A stretch of DNA of 64,000 bases from Desmospora activa DSM 45169 (GTDB lineage Bacteria > Bacillota > Bacilli > Thermoactinomycetales > DSM-45169), in contig NZ_PZZP01000001.1 of NCBI RefSeq assembly GCF_003046315.1, positions 1,178,001 to 1,242,000 of the forward strand, given 5' to 3'. The notes under the pieces are model-generated. The model did not search any database. It was not told the DNA's origin and worked only from the letters and a program-made list of their open reading frames with translations. Every line of letters begins with the position of its first letter. The first letter of the stretch is position 1. The position numbers and the translations under genes are program-made. This document shows, in pieces, positions 43,943 to 52,999 of the stretch.

Positions 43943-43973
43943 TAAAAAAAGCCGACCATTGGTCGGCTTATAA
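43943..43973 (-). terminator. Intrinsic terminator after serA
   Basis: On the minus strand AAGCCGACC-AAT-GGTCGGCTTTTTTT, overlapping the serA stop codon. Confidence 0.85.
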
Positions 43974-45548
43974 ATCGATAGCGGTGACGTGATCGATTTC
44001 GTCCAGTTCTTCCAGGCTTTCCAACAATCCCTCCGGCACCGCCTTATCGATATGGAGCATCATGATGGCTCGGCCGCCAAGATCGCGGCGACCGACCTGC
44101 ATGGCGGCGATGTTCACATCGTGATTGCCGAGGATGGTACCGACGCGTCCAATGGCACCGGGACGATCATGGTGTTGGATGAAGAGCTGATGACCGGCCG
44201 GTTCCACATCGACGGAGTAGTCGTTGATACGGACAATGCGCGGACCTAATCCGTTTAACAGGGCACCGGCGATGGTGATGTCCTGGGTATCCGTTGCGAC
44301 ATGAACCCGGATCAGATGGGTGAAGCCATGCCGTTTGGACACTTTTTGCTCTGTCACCTTCACACCGCGCTCCTTAGCCAGGTGGGGAGCGTTGACATAG
44401 TTGACATCAGACAGGTAGTGGGAGAGGGCTCCTTTTAGAATAATGCGGGTTAAAGGAGCGGTATCCCACTCGGCCAGTTCACCGGAGAAGCTGACGGTTA
44501 CTTCCTGTAGTGCACCTGCTGCCGCTTGGCTGGCAAAACTGCCTAACTTCTCCGCCATCATCTGATACGGACGCAGTTTTTCCTGTAGTTCTGCGGGGAT
44601 GGAAGGCAGATTGACGGCGTTTTTAAAAGGTTCACCCCGTAAGATATGAAGCACTTCCCCTGCAACATCGATCGCCACATTCTCCTGTGCTTCCCGGGTA
44701 GAAGCGCCCAGATGAGGAGTGGCAATCACTTGAGGCAGCTCAAACAATGGATGGTGACCGGGCGGTTCCGTTTCAAAAACGTCGAGAGCGGCCCCGGCTA
44801 CTTTACCTGCCTGGATCGCTTCCAGCAGTGCGTTTTCATCAATGATGCCGCCTCGAGCACAGTTGATGATCCGCACCCCGCCTTTCATCCGTTGGAAAGC
44901 GTCTGCGTTGATCAAATGGCGGGTCTCTTTGGTCAGTGGCGTATGAACGGTGATAAAGTCCGACTGGGCGATTACTTCGTCAAGAGTCGCCTGCGTGACA
45001 CCGATTTTATGGGCCCGTTCCTGAGTGAGATACGGATCAAAGGCTAATACTTTCATATTAAATGATTGCGCTCGCTTCGATAGTTCGGTGCCGATTCGAC
45101 CCAATCCAATGATCCCCAAGGTTTTTTTGTTTAGCTCTACACCGACAAATTGCTTTCGCTTCCATTCTCCCTGAATGGTGGAACGGTAGCCTTGGGGGAT
45201 GTTGCGGGCCAGGGAGATGAGCATGGCAAAAGTGTGTTCAGCGGTGGAGATGGTGTTGCCGTCGGGAGCGTTGACAACGATAATGCCGCGGCTGGTAGCG
45301 GCCGGGATATCGATGTTGTCTACACCTACCCCCGCTCGTCCAATCGCTTTTAGCTGCTTACCGGCAGCAATCACTTCGGCGGTGACCTGGGTTTGACTGC
45401 GAACCAGCAACGCATCCGCTTCTTTGATTTCTTGCAGGAGCTGCTCCGGTGTCAAATCAGTTTTGCGAATCACTTCAATGTCTTCGGCTTGCAGTAGTTG
45501 TTCAATTCCTTGTTCACTAAGTGGGTCAGTGATCAGCACGCGATGCAT
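43968..45548 (-). CDS. serA: D-3-phosphoglycerate dehydrogenase
   Basis: First step of phosphorylated serine synthesis: 3-phosphoglycerate to phosphohydroxypyruvate with NAD. The 526 residues are the long form: substrate and nucleotide domains with LGIIGLGRIGTEL, NCARGGIIDE and the catalytic His in TPHLGAST, followed by an intervening domain and a C-terminal ACT domain (HHDRPGAIGRVGTILG) that senses serine. Start at 45548 after GAGGAGGAA; upstream in-frame ATG rejected. It overlaps the aminotransferase by 23 bases. Confidence 0.95.
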   Translation of the reverse strand: MHRVLITDPLSEQGIEQLLQAEDIEVIRKTDLTPEQLLQEIKEADALLVRSQTQVTAEVIAAGKQLKAIGRAGVGVDNIDIPAATSRGIIVVNAPDGNTISTAEHTFAMLISLARNIPQGYRSTIQGEWKRKQFVGVELNKKTLGIIGLGRIGTELSKRAQSFNMKVLAFDPYLTQERAHKIGVTQATLDEVIAQSDFITVHTPLTKETRHLINADAFQRMKGGVRIINCARGGIIDENALLEAIQAGKVAGAALDVFETEPPGHHPLFELPQVIATPHLGASTREAQENVAIDVAGEVLHILRGEPFKNAVNLPSIPAELQEKLRPYQMMAEKLGSFASQAAAGALQEVTVSFSGELAEWDTAPLTRIILKGALSHYLSDVNYVNAPHLAKERGVKVTEQKVSKRHGFTHLIRVHVATDTQDITIAGALLNGLGPRIVRINDYSVDVEPAGHQLFIQHHDRPGAIGRVGTILGNHDVNIAAMQVGRRDLGGRAIMMLHIDKAVPEGLLESLEELDEIDHVTAIDL

Positions 45549-46692
45549 CAATCCATTCCTCCTCGGTTGCTTGGATGCCGGCTCCCAGCTTGATCGGCAC
45601 TCCGGCACGGGTAGCGGCTACTTCTAGGGCGGCGATCGTTGTTACGATGTCCAAGGGATCGCTATAGCCCATATGGCCGATCCGGAAGATTTTACCTTTG
45701 AGATGTTGTTGCCCACCGGCCAGACGGATATTTAGCTTTTTCATCTCTGCACGGATCGACTCTGCGCTCCCATTTTCCCCTTTGACAGCGGTAACGGTAG
45801 GGGAGGCATCCGATTCCGTCGTCAGCAGTTCTAGCCCCATGCTCCGAACGCCGGCACGGGTCATGCGCATCATCAACTCATGGCGGACAAAGATGGTTTC
45901 CAATCCTTCTTCTTCGATCATATCGAGGGCCGCTTCCAATCCGTAGAAAAGGGAGACGGCGGGTGTATAGGGGGTGGTTTTTTTCGCCAGGCTATCGCGA
46001 TAGGCGGCTAGATCCAGGTAAAAGCGGGGGCGGGTATTGGCCTCGATCCGCTTCCACGCTTGTTGCGAGACGGCGGCAAAGGAGAGTCCGGCGGGAAGCA
46101 TCAAGGCTTTCTGACTTCCTGTGACCAGGATATCAATTCCCCATTCATCGGCGAGCGCCGGAGCTCCTCCGACGGCGCTGACGCCGTCGACCACCACCAA
46201 CGCATCGGTCTGTTCCCTCACGACGGCGGCCAGTTGGCGGATCGGGTTTAACACTCCGGTGGAGGTTTCACAGTAGGTAAAGAAGACGGCTTCCACCTGT
46301 GGTCGCTCCTTTAAAAAGGCAGACAACTCTTCCGGGGTGCACGCTTTTCCCCAGGGGATATCCAAACGATGGGTGACAATGTTGTTTTTGTTTAGGATTT
46401 TGGCAAAGCGGTCACCAAAGGCGCCGGTAACGACGACAGCGGCTTCACCGTCGGGTTTTACGCTGTTGACGACGGCGGCTTCCAGTGCGGCGGTGCCGCT
46501 GGCAGTAAGGATGAGGACCGGTTGGCTCGTGCCGAACAGTGGCCGCAGGCGCTGGCTACACGCGGTCACCAATTCGGATGACTCGGGATCGCGATGGCCC
46601 ATCATGGGTCGTAACATCGCTTGTTGAATCCGTGTGGGGACGGGAGTAGGTCCCGGAATTTGCAGACGAAATTTGTCTTGTAACATGCTCAC
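45526..46692 (-). CDS. Class V aminotransferase, probable phosphoserine or serine/alanine-glyoxylate aminotransferase
   Basis: A PLP enzyme, fold type I, of 388 residues. PGPTPVP start, the TASGTAALEAA cofactor region, DGVSAVGG and the PLP lysine at about 195 in TGSQKALMLP. Sequence resembles the alanine-glyoxylate aminotransferase family. Because it is upstream of and overlaps serA and both lie under a serine T-box, a role as phosphoserine transaminase in serine synthesis is inferred; no typical serC is present. GTG 46692 follows AGGAGGAGAG; ATG 46686 is the alternative. Confidence 0.88.
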   Translation of the reverse strand: MSMLQDKFRLQIPGPTPVPTRIQQAMLRPMMGHRDPESSELVTACSQRLRPLFGTSQPVLILTASGTAALEAAVVNSVKPDGEAAVVVTGAFGDRFAKILNKNNIVTHRLDIPWGKACTPEELSAFLKERPQVEAVFFTYCETSTGVLNPIRQLAAVVREQTDALVVVDGVSAVGGAPALADEWGIDILVTGSQKALMLPAGLSFAAVSQQAWKRIEANTRPRFYLDLAAYRDSLAKKTTPYTPAVSLFYGLEAALDMIEEEGLETIFVRHELMMRMTRAGVRSMGLELLTTESDASPTVTAVKGENGSAESIRAEMKKLNIRLAGGQQHLKGKIFRIGHMGYSDPLDIVTTIAALEVAATRAGVPIKLGAGIQATEEEWIDASRADH

Positions 46693-46719
46693 GGTTTCTC
46701 TCCTCCTTTTGCTCTATAC

Positions 46720-46985
46720 AAAAAGCCTTTCGACCGCACACCTCCCGTGGGGAAGTGAGGGACGAAAGGCCGTGTTGCCACCCTCATTTGCCCGGGCTTC
46801 ACAGCCGCGGGCCTTTGTGGGTTCGCTCGTGGGAACCCTGAGATAACGGATCGCCGGTCCGGCCTACTGGGATTCAGCCGAACAACTCGGGAGTGCTCCA
46901 CCCATTGGGGGCACCGGTTTGCAGCAACCACCGGCTCTCTGAGGCTCCCCATTTGGGCTTGGCTCCTTCATCGTCACAATGTCAT
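46720..46985 (-). ncRNA. T-box leader, predicted serine-specific
   Basis: Read on the minus strand: a Stem I region with distal GGTGGTTGCTGCAAACCGG, a candidate specifier GAA-UCC-C (UCC at 46872-46870) before AGTAGG, the T-box AGGGTGGCAACACGG (near 46784-46770) and a terminator hairpin GCCTTTCGTCCC...GGTCGAAAGGC with a T-run. UCC is a serine codon and UGGC in the T-box pairs with the GCCA end of tRNA-Ser. Uncharged tRNA-Ser should turn on the aminotransferase and serA. Confidence 0.9.
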
Positions 46986-47001
46986 GAAAAATGTTGAGAT
47001 T

Positions 47002-47030
47002 ACTCTAACACGGTAAAGGAATGGTGTCAA
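47002..47030 (-). promoter_or_regulatory. Promoter of the serine biosynthesis operon
   Basis: On the minus strand TTGACA (47030-47025), a 17-base spacer and TAGAGT (47007-47002), just upstream of the T-box. Confidence 0.65.
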
Positions 47031-47069
47031 CAGCTAATTAAAGTTCGTTAATTCGTCAATCACCTGTAT

Positions 47070-47104
47070 CAAAAAAGAGCGCACCTAGCGGTACGCTCCT
47101 ATTT
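47070..47104 (-). terminator. Intrinsic terminator after ppa
   Basis: On the minus strand AGGAGCG-TACCGCTAGG-TGCGCTCTTTTTT. Confidence 0.7.
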
Positions 47105-47595
47105 TAGCCTTTGTAGCGGGAAAGGGAAGCTTGATACAGATCGTCGGCGACATCGGCGCCTTTCCAGCCTTCGATTTTGGTCTCTTTATTCTCAAGGTCT
47201 TTATATACTTGGAAGAAATGTTCAATTTCTTTTAGGGTGTGGGCGGGCACATCTTCCAGGGATTTGACATCGTTCCAGCGGGGATCATCGACTGGTACAC
47301 CGAGCAGTTTTTCATCTTTGCCTTTATCGTCGGACATCAGCAGTACACCGATGACGCGCGTTGCAATAACGCATCCCGGGAAGGTGGGGAAGGTGGTTAG
47401 GACGAGGATATCCAACGGATCACCGTCTTCGGCCAAGGTGTTTTCCAAGTAACCGTATTCAGTCGGATAATGCATGGGAGAGTAGAGTACACGGTCGAGA
47501 CGAAAGACGCCGCTCTCTTTGTCAAATTCATATTTGTTTTGGCTTCCGGTGGGAATTTCAATAAAAGCGTCGACGATCAATTCATTTGTTGCCAT
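47104..47595 (-). CDS. ppa: Inorganic pyrophosphatase, family I
   Basis: Hydrolyses pyrophosphate to two phosphates and pulls biosynthetic reactions. The 163 residues show the family I signature DGDPLDILVL with the metal-binding Asp residues, plus EIPTGSQNKYEFDKE and YPTEYGYL. This is the soluble Mg type, not the Mn family II enzyme of B. subtilis. Start after GAGGAGG. Monocistronic. Confidence 0.95.
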   Translation of the reverse strand: MATNELIVDAFIEIPTGSQNKYEFDKESGVFRLDRVLYSPMHYPTEYGYLENTLAEDGDPLDILVLTTFPTFPGCVIATRVIGVLLMSDDKGKDEKLLGVPVDDPRWNDVKSLEDVPAHTLKEIEHFFQVYKDLENKETKIEGWKGADVADDLYQASLSRYKG

Positions 47596-47689
47596 TTTGG
47601 TAACCTCCTCAAGGTTTCATTATGTACCGACACCCTACCAAGAGTGCGCTATCCACCCTATTGTAGACCCTTTTTTCAATAGAATCAAC

Positions 47690-47714
47690 GTACTCTCCCT
47701 GTCCGTGTTACAAT
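47690..47714 (+). promoter_or_regulatory. Promoter candidate of the rhodanese gene
   Basis: TACAAT at 47709-47714 overlaps an ATG at 47713, so transcription would begin downstream of it; the -35 (TCAACG, about 18 bases up) is weak. This decides the later GTG start. Confidence 0.45.
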
Positions 47715-47769
47715 GGAGAAGGTCAAAGAAAACGGACAGCTTAAAACGAAAGAACAGGAGTGTCGGTTT

Positions 47770-48120
47770 GTGTCTCAAATACGGGAGATCACAGCGGCAA
47801 TGTTTGCAGATAAAATAAAAAAAAAGGAGCTGCAACACGCTCTTTTGCTGGACGTACGGGAACCGCGGGAATGGAAAGTTTACCATGTGCCTGGATCGGT
47901 GCTAATTCCGCTAAATTCTCTTTCGCAACGGTGGCCCGAGCTGGAAGTGGGACGAGAATTGTTTGTCTTTTGTGCCCATGGGGTTCGTAGTGTTTATGCC
48001 GTTCAATGGTTAGCCGAGCTGAAACAGTGGGACCTTGTTCATGTAAACGGGGGACTGGCGGAGGTAGCACTTCACCTAGAGGAGAAAGATCTACCACCAG
48101 GAGCGGATGGATCGCGATAA
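47770..48120 (+). CDS. Single-domain rhodanese-like protein
   Basis: The 116 residues form one rhodanese fold with LLLDVREPREWKVYHVPGS and the active-site loop FCAHGVRS (Cys persulfide site). Sulfur transfer to an unknown acceptor is expected. The start is GTG 47770 after CAGGAG, since the longer frame from 47713 begins inside the promoter -10. Monocistronic, facing the ferredoxin gene. Confidence 0.87.
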   Translation: MSQIREITAAMFADKIKKKELQHALLLDVREPREWKVYHVPGSVLIPLNSLSQRWPELEVGRELFVFCAHGVRSVYAVQWLAELKQWDLVHVNGGLAEVALHLEEKDLPPGADGSR

Positions 48121-48131
48121 CGAAGGTGTTC

Positions 48132-48165
48132 AAAAAAGCTGCCCACTGAGGAGCAGCTTTTGTAT
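48132..48165. terminator. Bidirectional terminator between rhodanese and ferredoxin genes
   Basis: AAAAAAGCTGC-CCACTGAGGA-GCAGCTTTTG; T-runs on both sides. Confidence 0.85.
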
Positions 48166-48170
48166 CTATT

Positions 48171-48434
<264 letters not shown>

Positions 48435-48489
48435 TCATTGTAGAACGAGAGCGACGGAAATTCAAGCCTAGTAAGGAGCGGTATCCCGT

Positions 48490-49095
48490 ATGATCGATCA
48501 GGAGAATGTCCCCTTACAGGAGGATGAGCAAAACTGTATGGAAGCATCTTCCCAACCTCGCTTTTCACAAAAATGGCTGCTGTGGAATCTGTTTTTGACT
48601 CAGGTTATGATTGGGACAGTGGCGGTAGGATTGCTGTGGATGCAAGGGCGACTCCATTGGCAGTTGTTCGGGTGGGGGGATGTCTCCGCTTGGCTCTTAG
48701 GAGTTGGCGTTGGATTGTGTATCGTGGTGGTTGACTGGGCTTTAAGTCGCTTTGTGTTGCCTTCCTGGGTGGATGATGGGGGTATCAATCAAGCTTTGTT
48801 TCACAATCTACCCATCCCTGTGATCGCAGTAATCGCCTTTGGTGTAGCTGTCGCTGAAGAACTCTTGTTTCGCGGGGCTCTGCAACACTGGTTAGGGGTG
48901 GTGGGAACCAGTATTCTTTTTACGATGATCCATTTTCGCTATTGGCGGTATTGGGGTTTGATTATTATGCTGTTTGTGATCAGCTCGGTGTTAGGGTGGA
49001 TGGTGGAATGGTCTGGATCACTTGCACCGGCAATCGCGGCACACTTTACCATTGATTTTATTTTTGGTGTGCTGATCCGAAAAGGGTGGAAGTGA
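48490..49095 (+). CDS. CPBP family intramembrane metalloprotease
   Basis: The 201 residues comprise about five to six membrane helices and the Abi/CPBP motif EELLFRG (about 119-125), with a second motif in MIHFRYW and a later His-bearing segment (AIAAHFTIDF). Such proteins resemble Rce1-type prenyl proteases; the substrate is unknown. ATG 48490 is preceded by AAGGAG at long spacing. It may be co-transcribed with the next small membrane gene. Confidence 0.85.
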   Translation: MIDQENVPLQEDEQNCMEASSQPRFSQKWLLWNLFLTQVMIGTVAVGLLWMQGRLHWQLFGWGDVSAWLLGVGVGLCIVVVDWALSRFVLPSWVDDGGINQALFHNLPIPVIAVIAFGVAVAEELLFRGALQHWLGVVGTSILFTMIHFRYWRYWGLIIMLFVISSVLGWMVEWSGSLAPAIAAHFTIDFIFGVLIRKGWK

Positions 49096-49143
49096 TATTT
49101 CCTCTTTACTCCCGAATATGCTGTGGAGGAGAGGGGGGGTTGG

Positions 49144-49548
49144 ATGCATGGATGGTTGATCGTCGGTTGGATTTGGCTATTGGCCTGGGTTGCTGTGGCG
49201 CGTTTTCCACCAGAACCGGAAGCGGGTGTTGCCGGTTGGTGGCGGTGGGTGTCGCTCGATTATGCGCTCTGTTCAGCCAGTCTCATATGGGCCTCTTGGC
49301 TGCTCGCCTCCCGTGTGCGCCGTTGGTTGGGATGGGTGTTGGATGTGCCGTTACCGTTGGTGGACCGCCGTCGCTTCGGACCGGGGTTGATGATTTTTAC
49401 CGCTGTGGGAGCTGGGGTTTTTCTGTTCACTTTTTTACCGGGGCATACATTGTTTATCCTGGGTTTGTTTATGTTGCGGGAGTGGTTGCGCTGGCTAAGG
49501 AGTCATCGCCTCCTCGTCGAAAGTGGATGGGGAAAAAAGATGAGGTGA
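49144..49548 (+). CDS. Small hypothetical membrane protein
   Basis: The 134 residues are Trp-rich, with about four hydrophobic segments and basic loops (SRVRRWLGW, RRRFGPG). No family recognised. The start at ATG 49144 lies after GGAGGAGAGGGGGG, and two other overlapping frames over the same bases lack such a site. It follows the CPBP gene by 48 bases. Confidence 0.6.
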   Translation: MHGWLIVGWIWLLAWVAVARFPPEPEAGVAGWWRWVSLDYALCSASLIWASWLLASRVRRWLGWVLDVPLPLVDRRRFGPGLMIFTAVGAGVFLFTFLPGHTLFILGLFMLREWLRWLRSHRLLVESGWGKKMR

Positions 49549-49553
49549 GAACC

Positions 49554-49581
49554 TTGACAAGCAGTGGAAACGTATTATAAA
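49554..49581 (+). promoter_or_regulatory. Promoter of the tRNA-Ser pair
   Basis: A perfect TTGACA (49554-49559), a 16-base spacer and TATAAA (49576-49581), overlapping the end region of the preceding gene. Confidence 0.7.
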
Positions 49582-49622
49582 ATGTCGATCGTAACACTTC
49601 CATATCGTTCGTTTTTTTTTCT

Positions 49623-49716
<94 letters not shown>

Positions 49717-49741
49717 TTTGTGTTTATCCAGTCACTGATAG

Positions 49742-49834
49742 GGAGAGATACCCAAGAGGTTGAAGGGGACGGTTTGCTAAACCGTTAGGGGGCGGTATAG
49801 CCCCGCGCGGGTTCGAATCCCGCTCTCTCCGCCA
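49742..49834 (+). tRNA. tRNA-Ser (anticodon GCU)
   Basis: Acceptor GGAGAGA/TCTCTCC, anticodon loop TTGCTAA, a long variable arm, T-arm GCGGGTTCGAATCCCGC and encoded GCCA end. It reads AGC/AGU. It is 27 bases after the GGA isoacceptor, so one transcript is likely. Confidence 0.97.
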
Positions 49835-49845
49835 GTTATGATGAT

Positions 49846-49880
49846 GGCGTTCCGGCTTGGCGGTCGGGCGTTTTTTCATA
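49846..49880 (+). terminator. Weak terminator candidate after the tRNA genes
   Basis: A GC-rich stretch (CCGGCTTGGCGG) is followed by TTTTTTC; the stem is poor. Confidence 0.35.
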
Positions 49881-49990
49881 CATGAAAAAAATTGACGCAT
49901 CTTTAACCTATGAAGTCTTTTTTTGCATGGGGAAAGGGGATTGATGCATCCGGTCAAATTATCGTGTATGATGGGGTAAAATGAAAGAAA

Positions 49991-50052
49991 AAGGAGACCT
50001 GACCGCGTAACGATGAAAGCCTCACTCTCATACGCTGTATTGCGGGTCTCCA
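49991..50052 (+). other. Possible stem-loop in the mecA leader
   Basis: GGAGACCTGACCGC pairs with GCGGGTCTCC across a loop of about 35 bases, just before the mecA ribosome binding site. There is no T-run, so it may affect RNA stability or translation. Confidence 0.35.
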
Positions 50053-50069
50053 GCGAGGGAGGGTAAACC

Positions 50070-50663
50070 ATGCGTGTCGAGCGACTGAGCCGAGACAAAA
50101 TCCGCTTCTTTTTATCCTTGGATGACTTAATGGAACGAGGGATTGAAAAAGAAGATATGTGGCGGGATATTCCAAAGGTGCATGAACTTTTTAACGATAT
50201 GATGGATCAGGCCTATCAAGAGCTGGGTTTTGAAATCGCGGGTCCAGTCGCGGTGGAAGTGTTTGCCCTTCCGGCCCAGGGGATGGTCGTTGTGGTGACA
50301 CGGGGACGTACACCCTCTCCATCCGATTTGGATGATCTGGATGGAGATGATATGTACGAACTAGAGGTAACATTGGAAGAAAGTGATCAAGTGATCTTCC
50401 AATTTGCCGACTTTGAACATCTGGTTCAGACCGCTCATACTCTACAGCGTATTATGGGGGACGGCGGTAAAGTTTTCGCCTATCAAGGGCAGTATTACTT
50501 AGTCCTCGATACGGATATGGAAACAGAGACGTTAAAACAAGCGATCGCCATCTTAACAGAGTTTGCGGAACCATCCACTATCACTGAACATGTCTTAGCT
50601 GAATACGGAAAAACAATCTGGGAATCCCAAGCAGTGGGCGAAATTGTTCGCTACTTCTCATAA
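50070..50663 (+). CDS. mecA: Adaptor protein MecA
   Basis: Targets ComK and other proteins to the ClpCP protease and helps ClpC assembly. The 197 residues start MRVERLSRDKIRFFLSLDDL, with an acidic middle (SDLDDLDGDDMYELE) and a C-terminal ClpC-binding domain (FADFEHLVQTAHTL). ATG 50070 follows GAGGGAGGG. Monocistronic with a terminator. Confidence 0.94.
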   Translation: MRVERLSRDKIRFFLSLDDLMERGIEKEDMWRDIPKVHELFNDMMDQAYQELGFEIAGPVAVEVFALPAQGMVVVVTRGRTPSPSDLDDLDGDDMYELEVTLEESDQVIFQFADFEHLVQTAHTLQRIMGDGGKVFAYQGQYYLVLDTDMETETLKQAIAILTEFAEPSTITEHVLAEYGKTIWESQAVGEIVRYFS

Positions 50664-50670
50664 ATATGGT

Positions 50671-50705
50671 AGACCGCGATCCACAGGGACGCGGTTGTTT
50701 TTATA
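50671..50705. terminator. Terminator between mecA and bshB2
   Basis: ACCGCG-ATCCACAGGGA-CGCGGTTGTTTTT hairpin between convergent genes. Confidence 0.75.
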
Positions 50706-50706
50706 T

Positions 50707-51390
50707 TTATAAGAGTTGATCGTCGGGTATTCCAGCAATCGAGTGGACAGCTTGATAATATTCCGCCGTTCGCATCCGGTTGACATCCCTTTTTATCGCA
50801 GCGGGAAATACTCGCTCCACTGAGCGGTGTTGGGTACGGTGGGCTAGTAGCGCGTTTATTAGTTGATGTCGGTGGTTGGTTATGTCAATGGTGTTCGTAA
50901 TCGTGTCACGATACTGCGATGGTTGAGGGTTGACTTCTGGGACAACAATATGATAAAGCCCAATCGACCGCTCCGTTAGCCGGATGGCTTCTGCGGCAAC
51001 ACGCTGAATAACCTTATGATCCGGATGACCGGAAATGCCGTGGGGAGGAAAAGTGACGACAGCATCGGGGTGTTCCTCTTCAAAATAATGTTTTACATCG
51101 GCGATCAACGGTTGCATCGGTTTTGTTTGCAGCTGTCCGTCACCGAAGTTTCGCAAATAAACGTGATCCAGTCCCAAAATGGCGGCTGCTTGCATTAACT
51201 CCCGCTCCCGCACGTTTCCCAATTCTTCCGGTCGGCACAAAGGGGGGTGGCCGGTGCTGCCCGCTTCTCCACGAGTGGCACAATACAAGGTGACCCGGCA
51301 CTGGGGATCGGCGGCATAACGGGCGATGGTACCGCCACAGGCAAACGTTTCATCGTCAGGGTGAGCAAATACAAATGCGAGCTTTTTCAT
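50707..51390 (-). CDS. bshB2: Bacillithiol biosynthesis deacetylase BshB2
   Basis: Zinc amidohydrolase of the LmbE family that deacetylates GlcNAc-malate in bacillithiol synthesis. The 227 residues carry the zinc motif AHPDDE (9-14) and GHPDHK (about 118-123), plus the ATRGEAGS segment. Length and motifs fit BshB2 better than BshB1. It is divergent from gudB, and the bacillithiol disulfide reductase gene lies beyond gudB. Confidence 0.9.
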   Translation of the reverse strand: MKKLAFVFAHPDDETFACGGTIARYAADPQCRVTLYCATRGEAGSTGHPPLCRPEELGNVRERELMQAAAILGLDHVYLRNFGDGQLQTKPMQPLIADVKHYFEEEHPDAVVTFPPHGISGHPDHKVIQRVAAEAIRLTERSIGLYHIVVPEVNPQPSQYRDTITNTIDITNHRHQLINALLAHRTQHRSVERVFPAAIKRDVNRMRTAEYYQAVHSIAGIPDDQLL

Positions 51391-51626
51391 AGGTTGATCG
51401 GGGTGCGCTAAAGGTGGGCGCTTCCGTTTCCTCCTCGATTATCGAATGGTAAAAACAGGTCAACATTTACAATCATATCGAAATGGAGCCTCTTTCATTC
51501 ATACCATGATTGCCCCATGAAGAAAAGCGGGTATACTGTTCAAAGTTTCGTATTCTCTTTCCCCCGCCAAATGTTGTATACTGTTGTATGGATTCATGGG
51601 ATCTTACTTTTTTGAGGTGGTTAGGG

Positions 51627-52904
51627 ATGGAACAGCAGTCTGATACGCCCAATCGGTCAACCGATGAAAATCTCGATGTGCTTGTCTCTACACAAACGGT
51701 TATTAAACGTGCATTGGGCAAGTTGGGATACCCTGAGCATGTATTTGATCTATTGAAAGAACCGCTGCGGATGATGCATGTGCGAATCCCGGTGCGGATG
51801 GATGATGGAAGTGTGCAAGTTTTTACCGGGTATCGTGCTCAACACAATGATGCCGTAGGCCCAACCAAGGGCGGGGTGCGCTTTCACCCCGATGTAACTG
51901 AGAGCGAAGTGAAGGCGCTTTCAATATGGATGAGTTTAAAAGCAGGGATTGTCGATCTGCCATATGGTGGCGGTAAAGGGGGGATTCAGTGTGACCCCCG
52001 CAAAATGTCGTTCCGGGAATTGGAACGCCTTTCCCGCGGGTATGTGCGGGCAATCAGTCAAATTGTCGGCCCGACCAAGGATATCCCCGCTCCAGATGTA
52101 TTTACTAATTCGCAGATCATGGCTTGGATGGTGGATGAATACAGCCGGATTCGCGAATTTGACTCGCCTGGATTTATCACCGGTAAGCCGCTGGTGCTGG
52201 GTGGATCAAAGGGAAGAGAGACGGCTACGGCCAAAGGCGTTACCATTATGATCCGGGAAGCGGCCAAGAAGAAGGGGATTCCCCTGGAGGGGGCCCGTGT
52301 GGTTATCCAGGGCTTTGGTAATGCGGGTAGTTATCTCGCCAAATTTATGGACGATGTGGGAGCCAAAGTGATTGGCATTTCCGATGCATACGGCGCGTTG
52401 CATGATGAAGACGGTCTTGATATCGAATATCTGCTGGATCGCCGGGACTCCTTCGGAACGGTAACCAATCTGTTTAAAGAGACGCTCTCCAATCAGGAGC
52501 TTTTGGAACTGGATTGCGATATTCTGGTTCCTGCGGCTGTTGAAAACCAGATCACAGCAGCCAATGCCCATCGCATTCAGGCAGATATTGTGGTGGAAGC
52601 GGCCAACGGTCCCACGACCTTAGACGCAACCCGCATCCTGTCGGAACGAGGAGTGCTGTTGGTTCCCGATGTGTTGGCCAGTGCCGGGGGTGTGACGGTC
52701 TCATACTTTGAGTGGGTACAGAATAACCAGGGTTATTACTGGTCGGAAGAAGAAGTGGAAAAGCGCTTAGAGGAGATCATGGTACGATCCTTTGAGAACG
52801 TCTACCAAACCTCGCAGTCGCGTAAATTGGATATGCGTTTATCCGCCTATATGGTTGGGGTAAGAAAGATGGCAGAGGCTTCTCGCTTCAGAGGTTGGGT
52901 GTAG
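51627..52904 (+). CDS. gudB: NAD-specific glutamate dehydrogenase
   Basis: Glutamate to 2-oxoglutarate plus ammonium, catabolic direction. The 425 residues show the substrate region GPTKGGVRFHPDV, the catalytic Lys in LPYGGGKGGI, and the dinucleotide site QGFGNAGSY, then DVLASAGGVTVSYFEWVQN. ATG 51627 is chosen after GAGGTGGTTAGGG; an open extension to 51510 overlaps promoter-like sequence. No direct-repeat inactivation as in the laboratory B. subtilis gudB is seen. Next gene is bdr. Confidence 0.95.
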   Translation: MEQQSDTPNRSTDENLDVLVSTQTVIKRALGKLGYPEHVFDLLKEPLRMMHVRIPVRMDDGSVQVFTGYRAQHNDAVGPTKGGVRFHPDVTESEVKALSIWMSLKAGIVDLPYGGGKGGIQCDPRKMSFRELERLSRGYVRAISQIVGPTKDIPAPDVFTNSQIMAWMVDEYSRIREFDSPGFITGKPLVLGGSKGRETATAKGVTIMIREAAKKKGIPLEGARVVIQGFGNAGSYLAKFMDDVGAKVIGISDAYGALHDEDGLDIEYLLDRRDSFGTVTNLFKETLSNQELLELDCDILVPAAVENQITAANAHRIQADIVVEAANGPTTLDATRILSERGVLLVPDVLASAGGVTVSYFEWVQNNQGYYWSEEEVEKRLEEIMVRSFENVYQTSQSRKLDMRLSAYMVGVRKMAEASRFRGWV

Positions 52905-52943
52905 CCGAAGGCGGGCGTCTTTCGCATAAGGGAAAGGCAGATA

Positions 52944-52972
52944 AGACACCCTGATAACAAGGGTGTTTTTCT
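52944..52972 (+). terminator. Intrinsic terminator after gudB
   Basis: ACACCCT-GATAACA-AGGGTGTTTTT. Confidence 0.8.
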
Positions 52973-52999
52973 GTTTCGGGAGAAAAAGGAGGAGTTTGG

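Noticed and set aside
49086-49580. Overlapping 164-codon frame after the CPBP protease gene
   Set aside because: The frame in use at 49144-49548 has a strong ribosome binding site and hydrophobic helices; the other is Cys/Gly-rich shadow sequence.
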